Assembly (NCBI GenBank): GCA_963833655.1
Contig: CAWHYL010000007.1
Coordinates: 62,001-126,000, forward strand
Direction of reading: 5' to 3'
From: 3-1-20CM-4-69-9 sp963833655
GTDB taxonomy: Bacteria > Actinomycetota > Thermoleophilia > Gaiellales > Gaiellaceae
DNA: 64,000 bases
Position 1 is the first letter of the stretch. The number at the start of each line of letters is the position of its first letter. Below are positions 47,378 to 55,143 of the stretch, in pieces. The position numbers and the translations under genes are program-made. The notes under the pieces are model-generated. The model had not been told where the DNA came from. It searched no databases and saw nothing but the letters and a program-made list of their open reading frames with translations.

Positions 47378-47389
47378 GTATTGACCTCC

Positions 47390-47440
47390 AAAATCGTTGA
47401 ACTGCTCAACGTTATAGCAGAACAACGGTTGAGCGCGCTA
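47390..47440. promoter_or_regulatory. Candidate MarR operator region between MFS and marR
   Basis: Perfect palindrome CGTTGA-ACTGC-TCAACG at 47395-47411, then TCAACG(N13)CGGTTGA formed with a second half-site near 47432. The TTGA-N5-TCAA core resembles MarR-family sites. It covers the space where both divergent promoters must lie. Confidence 0.6.
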
Positions 47441-47451
47441 CGCTATTCCCA

Positions 47452-47928
47452 ATGAACGTGACGGTCCGGCAAGGGCTTCCCCGACAGCTCCTCGCGTCGA
47501 CCACGTTCCTGCTGAAGCGGCTGGGCTACGCCGCCAAGGAGCGCGGCACGGAGGCGTACGAGCGGGAGGACGTCCACCCGTATCACTACGCCATCCTGCT
47601 CGCCCTCGACGACGGCGCGCACGAGACGCAGGGCGCGATCGCCGACACGCTCGGCTACGACCGCGGCCAGCTCGTCGGCCTGCTCGACGAGCTCGAGCAG
47701 CGCGGGCTGATCGAGCGCAGGCGCGACCCCGAAGACCGCCGCCGGCACCTCGTGCGGATGACGGCGGAGGGGAAGCGCAAGCTCCGGCGGCTACGGACAC
47801 TCGCCGGCGAGCTCGAGGACGACTTCCTGGCGCCGCTGAGCGCCGCCGAGCGCGAGCAGCTCCACACGCTGTTGCTGAAGCTCGCCGAGCGGCACGAGCC
47901 GCGCTGCGCGCCGCTGACGCCGAGCTGA
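47452..47928 (+). CDS. MarR family transcriptional regulator
   Basis: 158-aa regulator: VHPYHYAILLALDDGAHETQGAIADTLGYDRGQLVGLLDELEQRGLIERRRDPEDRRRHLVRMTAEGKRKL contains the winged helix and the D-x-x-D-R-R wing. N- and C-terminal helices give the dimer. It is divergent from the MFS gene with a 74-bp spacer that holds palindromic sites, so it is the likely repressor of the pump and of itself. Confidence 0.92.
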   Translation: MNVTVRQGLPRQLLASTTFLLKRLGYAAKERGTEAYEREDVHPYHYAILLALDDGAHETQGAIADTLGYDRGQLVGLLDELEQRGLIERRRDPEDRRRHLVRMTAEGKRKLRRLRTLAGELEDDFLAPLSAAEREQLHTLLLKLAERHEPRCAPLTPS

Positions 47929-47933
47929 CCCCG

Positions 47934-48332
47934 GTGGCGACGATGGCCGATCTCGACGAGCTCGCGCTGTCGCTGCCGCAGACGACGAAGAAGCTCACGA
48001 GCGACGGCAGGCCGGAGTACTACGTCCACGACAAGCTGTTCTGCTGCCGGCGCGGCCGCCGCAAGGACGCCGTCGACGCGAGCACCGGCGAACGGCTCGA
48101 CGACGTGTTGATGCTCCGCGTGCCGGACCTGGACGTCAAGGAGCTGCTGCTCGCCGACACACGCGGCATCTTCTTCACTACACCGCACTTCGACGGCTAC
48201 GCGGCGGTGCTCCTGCGCATCCCGACGCTCGAGCGGCTCGGTCGCGACGAGCTCGCCGACCTCGTCGCCGAGGCGTGGCTGACGCGGGCGCAGAAGCGCG
48301 TCGCGAAGGCCTGGCTCGCCGAACAGCGCTAA
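47934..48332 (+). CDS. MmcQ/YjbR family protein
   Basis: 132-aa protein with the MmcQ/YjbR (CyaY-like fold) pattern: LDELALSLPQTTKKLTSDGRPEYYVHDKLFCCRRG and GIFFTTPHFDGYAAVLLRIPTLERLGRDELADLVAEAWLTRAQKRVAKAWL. Proposed to bind DNA; function unknown. GTG start, or an ATG three codons later. It begins 5 bp after marR and may be co-transcribed. Its stop and that of the WYL gene share four bases. Confidence 0.87.
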   Translation: MATMADLDELALSLPQTTKKLTSDGRPEYYVHDKLFCCRRGRRKDAVDASTGERLDDVLMLRVPDLDVKELLLADTRGIFFTTPHFDGYAAVLLRIPTLERLGRDELADLVAEAWLTRAQKRVAKAWLAEQR

Positions 48333-49276
48333 GCGGCGGCCCACTGGGCAAGCCGCTGCGACAGCGCCGCGACGCTTTCCCGCAGCTCCGCCGGGGCTCG
48401 CACCTGGAACGGACACCCGAGCCCGGCGAGCAGCGACGCAGCCCAGTCGAGCGAGCTGACGCGCATGCGGAGCGAGGTCCCGCCGTCGTCCTCGTTGAGC
48501 TCGGCGAGCGTCCCCGAAATGCGGCGGCGCGCGTCGGCCAGCGGCAGCTCGAGCAGGACGTCGACCTCCCAGGGCCACGGCACCTGCGCAAGCGAGCGGC
48601 TGACGTGCGCAAGCGCGTCGAAGCCGGCCGGAGCGGTTTGTGCGGCCGCTTCGTCGACGGCGGCGCGCGAGATGCGGTCGACGCGAAACGTACGCAGCGC
48701 GCCGCGCGCGTGATCGTGTGCCGCGAGATACCAGCGGCCTGCGTGGACGACGAGGCCGTACGGACTCAGCTCGCGGCGGCTCCGCACGCCCTCGAAGGAG
48801 CGATACGACACGCGGACGCGCCGGCCGCGGCGAATCGCCTCCGCGAGCAGCAGCACAGTCTCGCCCGCCGGCGCCTCGCCCGTGATCGCCGGCCCGGTGA
48901 ACGCGAGTGCCGCCTCGAGCGCCTCGACCCGCCGGCGCAGCGGGTCGGGCAGGACGCGGTGGATCTTCGCCAGCGCGCCGTCCGTTCCGTCGGCGTCGCC
49001 CAGCGCGAGGCGGCGCGCGGCGGTCAGGCCCAACACGACTGCCGTCGCCTCGTCCTCCGTCAGCATCAGCGGCGGGAGGCGGTATCCCGGCCGCAGCCGG
49101 TACCCGCCGCCGACGCCGCGCTCGCCTTCCACCGGGATGCCGAGCCGCTGCAGCGCCGCCACGTCCCGCCGGACCGTCCGCCGGTCGACGCGCAGCCGAT
49201 CGCCGAGCTCCCGGCCGGTGACGAGCGGCTTCGTCTGGAGGAGCTCGAGCAGCTCGAGCAGCCGCGACGTCGGCAT
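48329..49276 (-). CDS. WYL-domain transcriptional regulator (YafY type)
   Basis: 315-aa regulator. HTH_11 winged helix at the N-terminus: RLLELLELLQTKPLVTGRELGDRLRVDRRTVRRDVAALQRLGIPVEGERGVGGGYRL. The WYL domain follows with RVSYRSFEGVRSRRELSPYGLVVHAGRWYLAAHDH and the C-terminal WCX region ALLAGLGCPFQVRAPAELRESVAAL. Such proteins sense oligonucleotides or small ligands. The start MPTSRLLELL is chosen because the 10 upstream codons are not family-like. It is divergent from the amino-acid permease and may control it. Confidence 0.9.
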   Translation of the reverse strand: MPTSRLLELLELLQTKPLVTGRELGDRLRVDRRTVRRDVAALQRLGIPVEGERGVGGGYRLRPGYRLPPLMLTEDEATAVVLGLTAARRLALGDADGTDGALAKIHRVLPDPLRRRVEALEAALAFTGPAITGEAPAGETVLLLAEAIRRGRRVRVSYRSFEGVRSRRELSPYGLVVHAGRWYLAAHDHARGALRTFRVDRISRAAVDEAAAQTAPAGFDALAHVSRSLAQVPWPWEVDVLLELPLADARRRISGTLAELNEDDGGTSLRMRVSSLDWAASLLAGLGCPFQVRAPAELRESVAALSQRLAQWAAA

Positions 49277-49308
49277 GCGGAAATCAAAGCAGGAATAGAG
49301 GGCCAAAA

Positions 49309-50595
49309 GTGCCCTATTTCGTGGCTAGCGTCCGGGACATGCTCGACGTCCCGCGAGGCGCAGCGCTGTATGTGGGCGCGCTCGTCGGGCCGGGACTGCT
49401 TCTCGTCCCGGCGCTCGCCGCGAACGCCGCCGGACCGGCGTCGATCGTCGCGTGGGCCGCGCTGCTCGTCCTGTCGGCGCCGCTCGCGATCACATTCGCC
49501 GCGCTCGGCGTCCGGCGGCCGGTCGCCGGCGGTGTGTCCGCGTACGTCGGCGAGGCGTTCGGCCACACGGCTGCGGCCGTCACGGGCGCATGGTTTCTTG
49601 CCGCCGGCGTCTTCGGCGGCCCGGCGGTCGCGCTCATCGGCGGCTACTACGTCGCCGACATCACGGGCTCCGGAACACCCGTCGCGGTCGCGGTCGCAGT
49701 TGCGATGTACGTCGCGGTGTTCACAGCGAATGCAGCCGGCCTGCGCCTCTCGTCGCGCCTCCAGCTGTTTCTCTCCGCCGTGCTGGTCGGCGTCGTCGCG
49801 CTCGCCGTGGCCGTCGCGGTTCCGGGACGCGCCGCCGAGCGGTGGACGCCGTTCGCGCCGCACGGCTGGTGGGCCGTCGGTACGGCGGCGAACGTCCTGA
49901 TGTGGCTCTTCATCGGCTGGGAGGCGATGGCGCAGCTCGCAGGCGAGTTCAGCGACCCTTCGCGCCAGCTCCCACGCGCCGCGGCGCTGGCGTTCGCGGT
50001 GATCGCAGCGCTCTACGCGAGCCTGGCGCTCGCGACGATCGTGACGGGCTCCGGCAGCTCACGCGTCCCGCTCGCAGACTTGATCGCCGTCGGCTTCGGC
50101 CACGCGGGCCGGGACGCAACCGCCGTGCTGGCCGTCACGCTGACCATGGGCACGATGAACGTCTACACGAGCTCGGTCGCGAAGCTCGCAGCGGCGCTGG
50201 CGCGCGAAGGGACGCTGCCGGCGTGGCTCGGGGGTGACGCCGGCCGCAGCATCCCGCGGCGACCGCTGGTCGCCCTCTTCGTGCTCGCCGCCGTGTTCCT
50301 CGCAGCGCTGGGCGCCGGGCTCAGCGGGACGGACGACCTGATCCGCGCATCCGCCGCGTGCTTCATCGCTGTGTACGCATTCTCGCTCGCCGCCGCGCTT
50401 CGCTTGCTCGCCGGTCCGTTGCGTGCCGCCGCAGCGGTGTCGCTGGTCTCGATCTGCGTCGTCGGCGTCTTCTCGGGCGTGTACCTGGCGGTGCCGGCGG
50501 TCACGGCGCTCGCCGTGCTCGGCATCGCGCGCACAGCGCCTCGGCCGCAGTCTCTGCGGTTGAATACGCGGGACCGATGGGACGCATCGTCGTAA
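49309..50595 (+). CDS. APC superfamily amino-acid permease
   Basis: 428-aa transporter with about twelve helices. GAALYVGALVGPGLLLVPALAANAAGP is the TM1 substrate loop region, followed by GVRRPVAGGVSAYVGEAFGHTAA and LFIGWEAMAQLAGEFSDPSRQLPRAAALAF, the APC signature around TM6. Its last 19 bp overlap the next gene. GTG start near AGAGGG; an ATG ten codons later is possible. Divergent from the WYL regulator. Substrate amino acid unknown; short C-terminus suggests the small APC branch (YjeH-like). Confidence 0.85.
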   Translation: MPYFVASVRDMLDVPRGAALYVGALVGPGLLLVPALAANAAGPASIVAWAALLVLSAPLAITFAALGVRRPVAGGVSAYVGEAFGHTAAAVTGAWFLAAGVFGGPAVALIGGYYVADITGSGTPVAVAVAVAMYVAVFTANAAGLRLSSRLQLFLSAVLVGVVALAVAVAVPGRAAERWTPFAPHGWWAVGTAANVLMWLFIGWEAMAQLAGEFSDPSRQLPRAAALAFAVIAALYASLALATIVTGSGSSRVPLADLIAVGFGHAGRDATAVLAVTLTMGTMNVYTSSVAKLAAALAREGTLPAWLGGDAGRSIPRRPLVALFVLAAVFLAALGAGLSGTDDLIRASAACFIAVYAFSLAAALRLLAGPLRAAAAVSLVSICVVGVFSGVYLAVPAVTALAVLGIARTAPRPQSLRLNTRDRWDASS

Positions 50596-51137
50596 CGGAG
50601 TTCATCTCGCTGGACGGCGTCATCGAGGCGCCCGGCGGCGGCGAGGGCTTCGAGTACGACGGCTGGACCTTCGAGTTCGACCGCGGAGACGACGGCAACA
50701 CGTTCAAGCTCGACGAGGTGATGGAGGCGGAAGCGCAGCTGCTCGGGCGCCGAACGTACGAGGGCTTCGCGGCCGCGTGGCCGAGCTACACGGACGAGGT
50801 CGGGTTCGCGGACAAGATGAACGCGATGCCGAAGTACGTGCTGTCGACGACGCTCGAGCGCGCGGGCTGGAACAACTCGACGATCCTGCGGAGCCTCGAC
50901 GAGGTTCCGAAGCTTCGGGACGAGCTCGACGGCGTCATCCTCGTCGCCGGCAGCGCGCAGCTCGTGCAGGGCCTGCTCGAGCGAGACCTCGTGGACGAGC
51001 TGCGGCTGATGGTCTTCCCGGTCGTGCTCGGCACCGGCAAGCGGCTCTGGGGCGAGACGAGCGACAAGAAGCAGTTCCACCTCGACGACGTGAAGACCGT
51101 CGGCGAGGGGATCGCGATCCTGACGCTCAGCCGCTAG
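50577..51137 (+). CDS. Dihydrofolate reductase family protein (RibD C-terminal type), third copy
   Basis: 186-aa reductase-fold protein: GRIVVTEFISLDGVIEAPGGGEGFEYDGW, EAQLLGRRTYEGFAAAWPSYTDE, KYVLSTTLERAGWNNSTIL, GVILVAGSAQLVQGLLERDLVDELRLMVFPVVLGTGKRLWGE. This is the third member of the family in the window, most similar in layout to the well-spread actinobacterial bifunctional deaminase-reductase C-terminal proteins. ATG start inside the permease 3' end. Its stop shares CTAG with the convergent VOC gene. Confidence 0.88.
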   Translation: MGRIVVTEFISLDGVIEAPGGGEGFEYDGWTFEFDRGDDGNTFKLDEVMEAEAQLLGRRTYEGFAAAWPSYTDEVGFADKMNAMPKYVLSTTLERAGWNNSTILRSLDEVPKLRDELDGVILVAGSAQLVQGLLERDLVDELRLMVFPVVLGTGKRLWGETSDKKQFHLDDVKTVGEGIAILTLSR

Positions 51138-51607
51138 GCAGCCGCCGCGCGCTCGAGCTCCGCGATCTCGATCTTCCTCATCCCCAGCATCGCCTGCATG
51201 ACACGCTGAGCCTTCTCGGCGTCCGGCTGCTGCAGCAGCGCCGGCAGGGCGCGTGGCACGACCTGCCACGGCACGCCGAACTTGTCCGTCAGCCAGCCGC
51301 ACGGCCCTTCCTCGCCGCCGTCGCTCAGGAGCGTCCAGTAGCGGTCGACCTCCGCCTGGCTCTCACACATGATCTGGAACGAGATCGCCTGGTTGAACGT
51401 GTAGTCCGGGCCGCCGTTGAGCGCGACGAACTCCTGGCCCATCAGCTCGAAGCCGACCGTCATCACCGTCCCGGCGGCGCGCGGCCCGGCCGAGCCGTAG
51501 CGCGTGATCTCACCGAGCTTCGAGCCGGGGAAGATCGCCGTGTAGAACCTGGCCGCGTCCTCGCCTTCGGTGTCGAACCACAGGCAGGTAACGAGTTTGT
51601 CCTTCAT
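51134..51607 (-). CDS. VOC family protein (PhnB-like glyoxalase fold)
   Basis: 157-aa PhnB/3-demethylubiquinone-methyltransferase-like VOC protein: LVTCLWFDTEGEDAARFYTAIFPGSKLGEITRYG, then FELMGQEFVALNGGPDYTFNQAISFQIMCESQAEVDRYWTLLSDGG and CGWLTDKFGVPWQVVPRAL. The fold is glyoxalase-like but no enzymatic role is established for this branch. GAGGACGC ribosome site. Divergent from the STAS gene across a region with a strong inverted repeat. Confidence 0.9.
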   Translation of the reverse strand: MKDKLVTCLWFDTEGEDAARFYTAIFPGSKLGEITRYGSAGPRAAGTVMTVGFELMGQEFVALNGGPDYTFNQAISFQIMCESQAEVDRYWTLLSDGGEEGPCGWLTDKFGVPWQVVPRALPALLQQPDAEKAQRVMQAMLGMRKIEIAELERAAAA

Positions 51608-51653
51608 CCGAGCGTCCTCCTTTTCGCTTGCTCCTCAGACAGCGCGCCCCGGA

Positions 51654-51679
51654 GAAACTCATCGCTGCAGATGAGTTTC
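51654..51679. promoter_or_regulatory. Inverted repeat between VOC and STAS genes
   Basis: Perfect 10-bp arms GAAACTCATC/GATGAGTTTC separated by GCTGCA, in the 97-bp divergent intergenic region. It could be a repressor operator or a hairpin in the STAS leader. Source of control unknown. Confidence 0.5.
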
Positions 51680-51704
51680 CCCGACAGAAGGAGTCTTTCT
51701 CTTT

Positions 51705-51956
51705 GTGGACTGCGACGTCGCTCACGTCCGCTGCGCGGATCTGGCGACGGTCGGCGCGCTCGCGCGTGCGTGCGTGAATGCGCGACGGCTCGGTGGACGC
51801 CTGCGAATCGTCAACGCGACGCCGGAGCTCGAAGAGCTGCTCGGCTTCGCCGGCCTCGACGCAGTGCTACTCGGGGGGCAACGGCGGCAGCCCGAACAGC
51901 GGGAAGAGGCGCTCCGTGTCGAGGAACGCGGTATACCCGACGATCCGCCCGTCTGA
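51705..51956 (+). CDS. STAS-domain protein (anti-anti-sigma-like)
   Basis: 83-aa protein with a short STAS core: CDVAHVRCADLATVGALARACVNARRLGGRLRIVNATPELEELLGFAGLDAVLL. The pattern of central strand, helix and final helix matches MlaB/SpoIIAA-type STAS modules; the phosphorylatable Ser/Thr would be near the Leu-Ala-Thr stretch. GTG start after AGAAGGAG. The last 90 bp overlap the convergent sigma factor gene, so the two transcripts are antisense at their ends. Possible link to the sigma factor, but not demonstrated. Confidence 0.65.
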   Translation: MDCDVAHVRCADLATVGALARACVNARRLGGRLRIVNATPELEELLGFAGLDAVLLGGQRRQPEQREEALRVEERGIPDDPPV

Positions 51957-52841
51957 CAGCTCAAGCACCTGCAACGCCCACGGCTCGTAGCTGCCGCCCG
52001 GCCCGCTCGGCCGGTACTGCCCGAATGCCGGCAGCCCGTTCGCCACCGTCGGGACGAGCTTCGACCCCTTGCACCCGATGCCCGGACCGAACCACCAGCG
52101 GAGGATGTCGTCGCGGCCGAGCAGCCACATCTCGTACGGCGGCATCGACTGCTTCGCATCTTCGTGAATCAGCGCGGCAAGCCCGTCCATGTCGTACGCC
52201 TCGAACGCGCGGACGTAGCGCTCGAGCAGTTCCCGCTGCTCCTCGTCGAGCGGATCGAGCTGCTCGCTCGGTGTGACGTCGCTCGCCTCGAGCGAGGCAC
52301 GCGCCCGCTGTAGCGAGCTGTTGACGGACGCGACGCTCGTGTCGAGCAGCTCCGCAACCTCGCTCGCGCGCCAGCGCAGCGCCTCGCGCAGGATGAGCAC
52401 GGCACGCTGCTGCGCCGGCAGATGCTGCAGCGCGGCGACGAATGCGAGCCGCAGCGTCTCGCGCTCCTCGGCGATCTGCGCCGGGTCGCCCTCGGCGACG
52501 ACCTGCCCGTCCGGGATCGGCTCGAGCCAGCTCGCCTCGCCGCGCGTCGTCAGCGGACTGTCGAGACCGCCTGGGTCGCCGAGCTCGAGCGGACGGATGC
52601 GCCGCTCCTTGCCGCTGAGCATGTCGAGGCAGACGTTCGTCGCGATCCGGTAGAGCCACGACTTCAGCGCCGCGCGTCCCTCGAAGCGGTCGAGCCCGCG
52701 CCACGCGCGCACCATCGTCTCCTGCACGGCGTCCTCGGCGTCGAACGCCGAGCCGAGCATCCGGTAGCAGTAGCCTGTCAGCTCACGGCGGTGACCCTCG
52801 AGCTCTCGCTCGCGCTCTCGAGACCGGGCGGCCGTGGTCAT
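51867..52841 (-). CDS. Sigma-70 family (SigG/SigJ-like) sigma factor with SnoaL-like C-terminal domain
   Basis: 324-aa extracytoplasmic-function-type sigma factor. Region 2: LTGYCYRMLGSAFDAEDAVQETMVRAWRGL and WLYRIATNVCLDML. Region 4: LPAQQRAVLILREALRWRASEVAELLDTSVASVNSSLQRARASL. After residue 210 comes a SnoaL/NTF2-like domain (YVRAFEAYDMDGLAALIHEDAKQSMPPYEMW, LRWWFGPGIGCKGSKLVP), typical of sigma factors that lack a separate anti-sigma factor and are controlled by their own tail. ATG start. It is divergent from an MFS pump with 66 bp between starts, which is likely a target. Confidence 0.9.
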   Translation of the reverse strand: MTTAARSRERERELEGHRRELTGYCYRMLGSAFDAEDAVQETMVRAWRGLDRFEGRAALKSWLYRIATNVCLDMLSGKERRIRPLELGDPGGLDSPLTTRGEASWLEPIPDGQVVAEGDPAQIAEERETLRLAFVAALQHLPAQQRAVLILREALRWRASEVAELLDTSVASVNSSLQRARASLEASDVTPSEQLDPLDEEQRELLERYVRAFEAYDMDGLAALIHEDAKQSMPPYEMWLLGRDDILRWWFGPGIGCKGSKLVPTVANGLPAFGQYRPSGPGGSYEPWALQVLELSDGRIVGYTAFLDTERLFPLFGLPPLPPE

Positions 52842-52907
52842 CCGATGACTTTTCGGACCCGACCCGGTCTGAAGGACGTGATCGTGTATTCGAAGGAGGC
52901 CAACAGC

Positions 52908-54362
52908 ATGAGTGATACCACGGATGCCCGAACCCGCTGGGCGGCGCTCTACGTCCTCTGCCTGGCGAGCCTGATGATCGTGCTCGACGTCACGATCGTC
53001 GGTGTCGCGCTGCCGTCGATCCGTGAGGATCTCGGGTTCTCCGAGACGTCGTTGGCATGGGTCGTCAACGCATACCTGCTCACGTACGGCGGCTTTCTGC
53101 TGCTCGGCGGCAGGCTCGGCGACCTGTTCGGACACCGTCGCCTGTTCATCGCCGGCATCGGCACCTTCACGGTGGCATCCCTCGCCTGCGGGCTCGCGAC
53201 CACGCAGTGGTTCCTCATCGCCGCCCGCTCCGTCCAAGGCGTCGGCGGGGCCGTCGCCTCGGCCGTGTCGCTGTCGCTGATGATGGGCCTCTTCAGGGAG
53301 CCGGCCGAACGCGCGAAGGCGATGGGGATCTTCGGCTTCGTCGCGTCCGGCGGCGGCAGCATCGGCGTCCTGCTCGGCGGGATCCTCACCGACGCGCTCA
53401 GCTGGCACTGGATCTTCCTCGTCAACTTCCCGATCGGCGTGCTCGTCGTGCTGCTGACGTTCCGGCTCGTCCCGGGTGCGCCGCCGGTCGCGAGCGGCGG
53501 GCGGCTCGACGTGGCCGGCGCGATCACGGTGACGGCATCGCTGATGCTCGCGGTCTACGCGATCGTCAACGGCAATCACAACGGCTGGACGTCCGCGCGG
53601 ACGCTCGGCGTCCTCACGGTCGCCGCCGCCGTCTTCGCGGTCTTCCTCGCGATCGAGTCGCACGTGCGAGCGCCGCTCGTGCCGCTGCGCCTCTTCCGCC
53701 TGCGCAACCTGTCGACGGCGAGCGGCGTCGGCGTCCTCTGGTCGGGCGCGATGTTCGCGTGGTTCTTCATGGCGGCGCTCTATCTGCAGCTCGTGCTCGG
53801 CTACAGCCCGCTGCAGATCGGCCTTGCGTTCCTGCCGGGGAACGTGATCATGGGCGCCCTCTCGATCGGCCTTTCCGCCAAGCTCGTGATGCGGTACGGG
53901 ATCAGGAAACCGCTCGCGACCGGACTCCTGCTCGCGTCCGCCGGCTTGCTGCTGCTCGTGCGGGCGCCAGTCGACGGGAGCTACGCCGCGAACGTGCTCC
54001 CGAGCATGATCCTGCTCGGGCTCGGCGCCGGCATGGCATTCAATCCGGTGCTGCTCGCGGCGATGGGCGACGTCGACCCGGCGGAGGCAGGGCTGGCGTC
54101 AGGCGTCGTCAACACGTCGTTCATGATGGGCGGCGCGGTCGGGCTCGCGGTGCTCGCGAGTGTCGCGGCGTCGCGCACGAGCACGCTGCTGGACGCCGGG
54201 CACAGCGAAGTCGCGGCGCTGACCGGCGGCTACCACCTTGCGTTCCTGCTCGGCGCGATCTTCGCCGCGGCGGCTGCTGTCCTCGGCGCGACGCTCCTGC
54301 GGGAGAACGTACCGGCCGCCCACGGGGAGCCCGCCGGCGAGCCGGTCGGCGAGACGTCCTGA
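52908..54362 (+). CDS. MFS drug efflux transporter (DHA2 type)
   Basis: 484-aa exporter. LYVLCLASLMIVLDVTIVGVALPSI (motif D1), GGRLGDLFGHRRLFI (motif A), AARSVQGVGGAVASAVSLSLMMG (motif B), GGGSIGVLLGGILTDALSW (motif C). The ATG follows AAGGAGG. Monocistronic, ending at a strong terminator. Divergent from the SnoaL-tailed sigma factor gene. Substrate unknown. This is the third complete DHA2 pump in the window, each next to a different kind of regulator. Confidence 0.9.
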   Translation: MSDTTDARTRWAALYVLCLASLMIVLDVTIVGVALPSIREDLGFSETSLAWVVNAYLLTYGGFLLLGGRLGDLFGHRRLFIAGIGTFTVASLACGLATTQWFLIAARSVQGVGGAVASAVSLSLMMGLFREPAERAKAMGIFGFVASGGGSIGVLLGGILTDALSWHWIFLVNFPIGVLVVLLTFRLVPGAPPVASGGRLDVAGAITVTASLMLAVYAIVNGNHNGWTSARTLGVLTVAAAVFAVFLAIESHVRAPLVPLRLFRLRNLSTASGVGVLWSGAMFAWFFMAALYLQLVLGYSPLQIGLAFLPGNVIMGALSIGLSAKLVMRYGIRKPLATGLLLASAGLLLLVRAPVDGSYAANVLPSMILLGLGAGMAFNPVLLAAMGDVDPAEAGLASGVVNTSFMMGGAVGLAVLASVAASRTSTLLDAGHSEVAALTGGYHLAFLLGAIFAAAAAVLGATLLRENVPAAHGEPAGEPVGETS

Positions 54363-54368
54363 AATTGC

Positions 54369-54402
54369 GGAGAGCGCGCGGAGCTTCGCCCGCGCGCTCT
54401 CC
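54369..54402. terminator. Bidirectional terminator hairpin
   Basis: 13-bp stem GGAGAGCGCGCGG/CCGCGCGCTCTCC with an 8-nt loop between the convergent MFS and peroxiredoxin genes. Confidence 0.8.
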
Positions 54403-54410
54403 CGCGAACG

Positions 54411-55085
54411 TCAGACGCCTACCTTCTCCGAATCCGGCTGCGGGACGATGCGCAGCCACGGCCGCGGCGCCTCCCACGTCCCGAACGTCTCCTTCGCCTC
54501 GTCGTCGGAGACCGAGCCGGCGATGATGACGTCCTCACCCTGCTGCCAGTTCACGGGTGTCGCGACCTTGTGCTTCGCCGTCAGCTGCAGCGAGTCGATG
54601 ACGCGCAGGACCTCGTCGAAGTTCCGCCCCGTCGTCATCGGGTAGACGAAGATCAGCTTGATCTTCTTGTCCGGGCCGATCACGAACACGTTCCGGACCG
54701 TCTGGTTCTGCGCCGCCGTCCGTGACGTCGGATCGCCCGACGTGTCGGCCGGGAGCATCCCGTACGCCTTCGAGACGCTGAAGTCGGCGTCGCTGACGAT
54801 CGGGTAGTTCGGCGCCTCGCCCTGCGTCTCCTCGATGTCCCTCGCCCACTGCTCGTGATTCTCCATCGGGTCGACGGAGAGGCCGATGATCTTCACGTCG
54901 CGCCTGTCGAACTCCGGCTTCATCTTCGCCATGTAGCCGAGCTCGGTCGTGCACACGGGCGTGAAGTCCCGCGGATGCGAGAACAGGACCGCCCACGAGT
55001 CTCCGATCCAGTCGTGGAAGCGGATCTTTCCTTCGGTGGTCTCGGCCTCGAAGTCCGGAGCCGTATCGCCAAGCTGCAACGCCAT
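54411..55085 (-). CDS. 1-Cys peroxiredoxin (Prx6 type)
   Basis: 224-aa peroxidase that reduces H2O2 and organic hydroperoxides. Peroxidatic Cys45 sits in SHPRDFTPVCTTELG, the Prx6/1-Cys signature. KIIGLSVDPMENHEQWARDI, YPIVSDADFSVSKAYGM and the long C-terminal Prx domain (YPMTTGRNFDEVLRVIDSLQLT, TPVNWQQGEDVII) confirm the long subgroup. No resolving Cys is obvious. Ordinary Cys here contrasts with the UGA in the DsbA-like gene. ATG after AGGAGGGTAGG. Confidence 0.95.
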   Translation of the reverse strand: MALQLGDTAPDFEAETTEGKIRFHDWIGDSWAVLFSHPRDFTPVCTTELGYMAKMKPEFDRRDVKIIGLSVDPMENHEQWARDIEETQGEAPNYPIVSDADFSVSKAYGMLPADTSGDPTSRTAAQNQTVRNVFVIGPDKKIKLIFVYPMTTGRNFDEVLRVIDSLQLTAKHKVATPVNWQQGEDVIIAGSVSDDEAKETFGTWEAPRPWLRIVPQPDSEKVGV

Positions 55086-55143
55086 TCCTACCCTCCTGCA
55101 GTCGCACTTTCCAAAATGAAGTATTTACCGTAGCTTGGATCCT

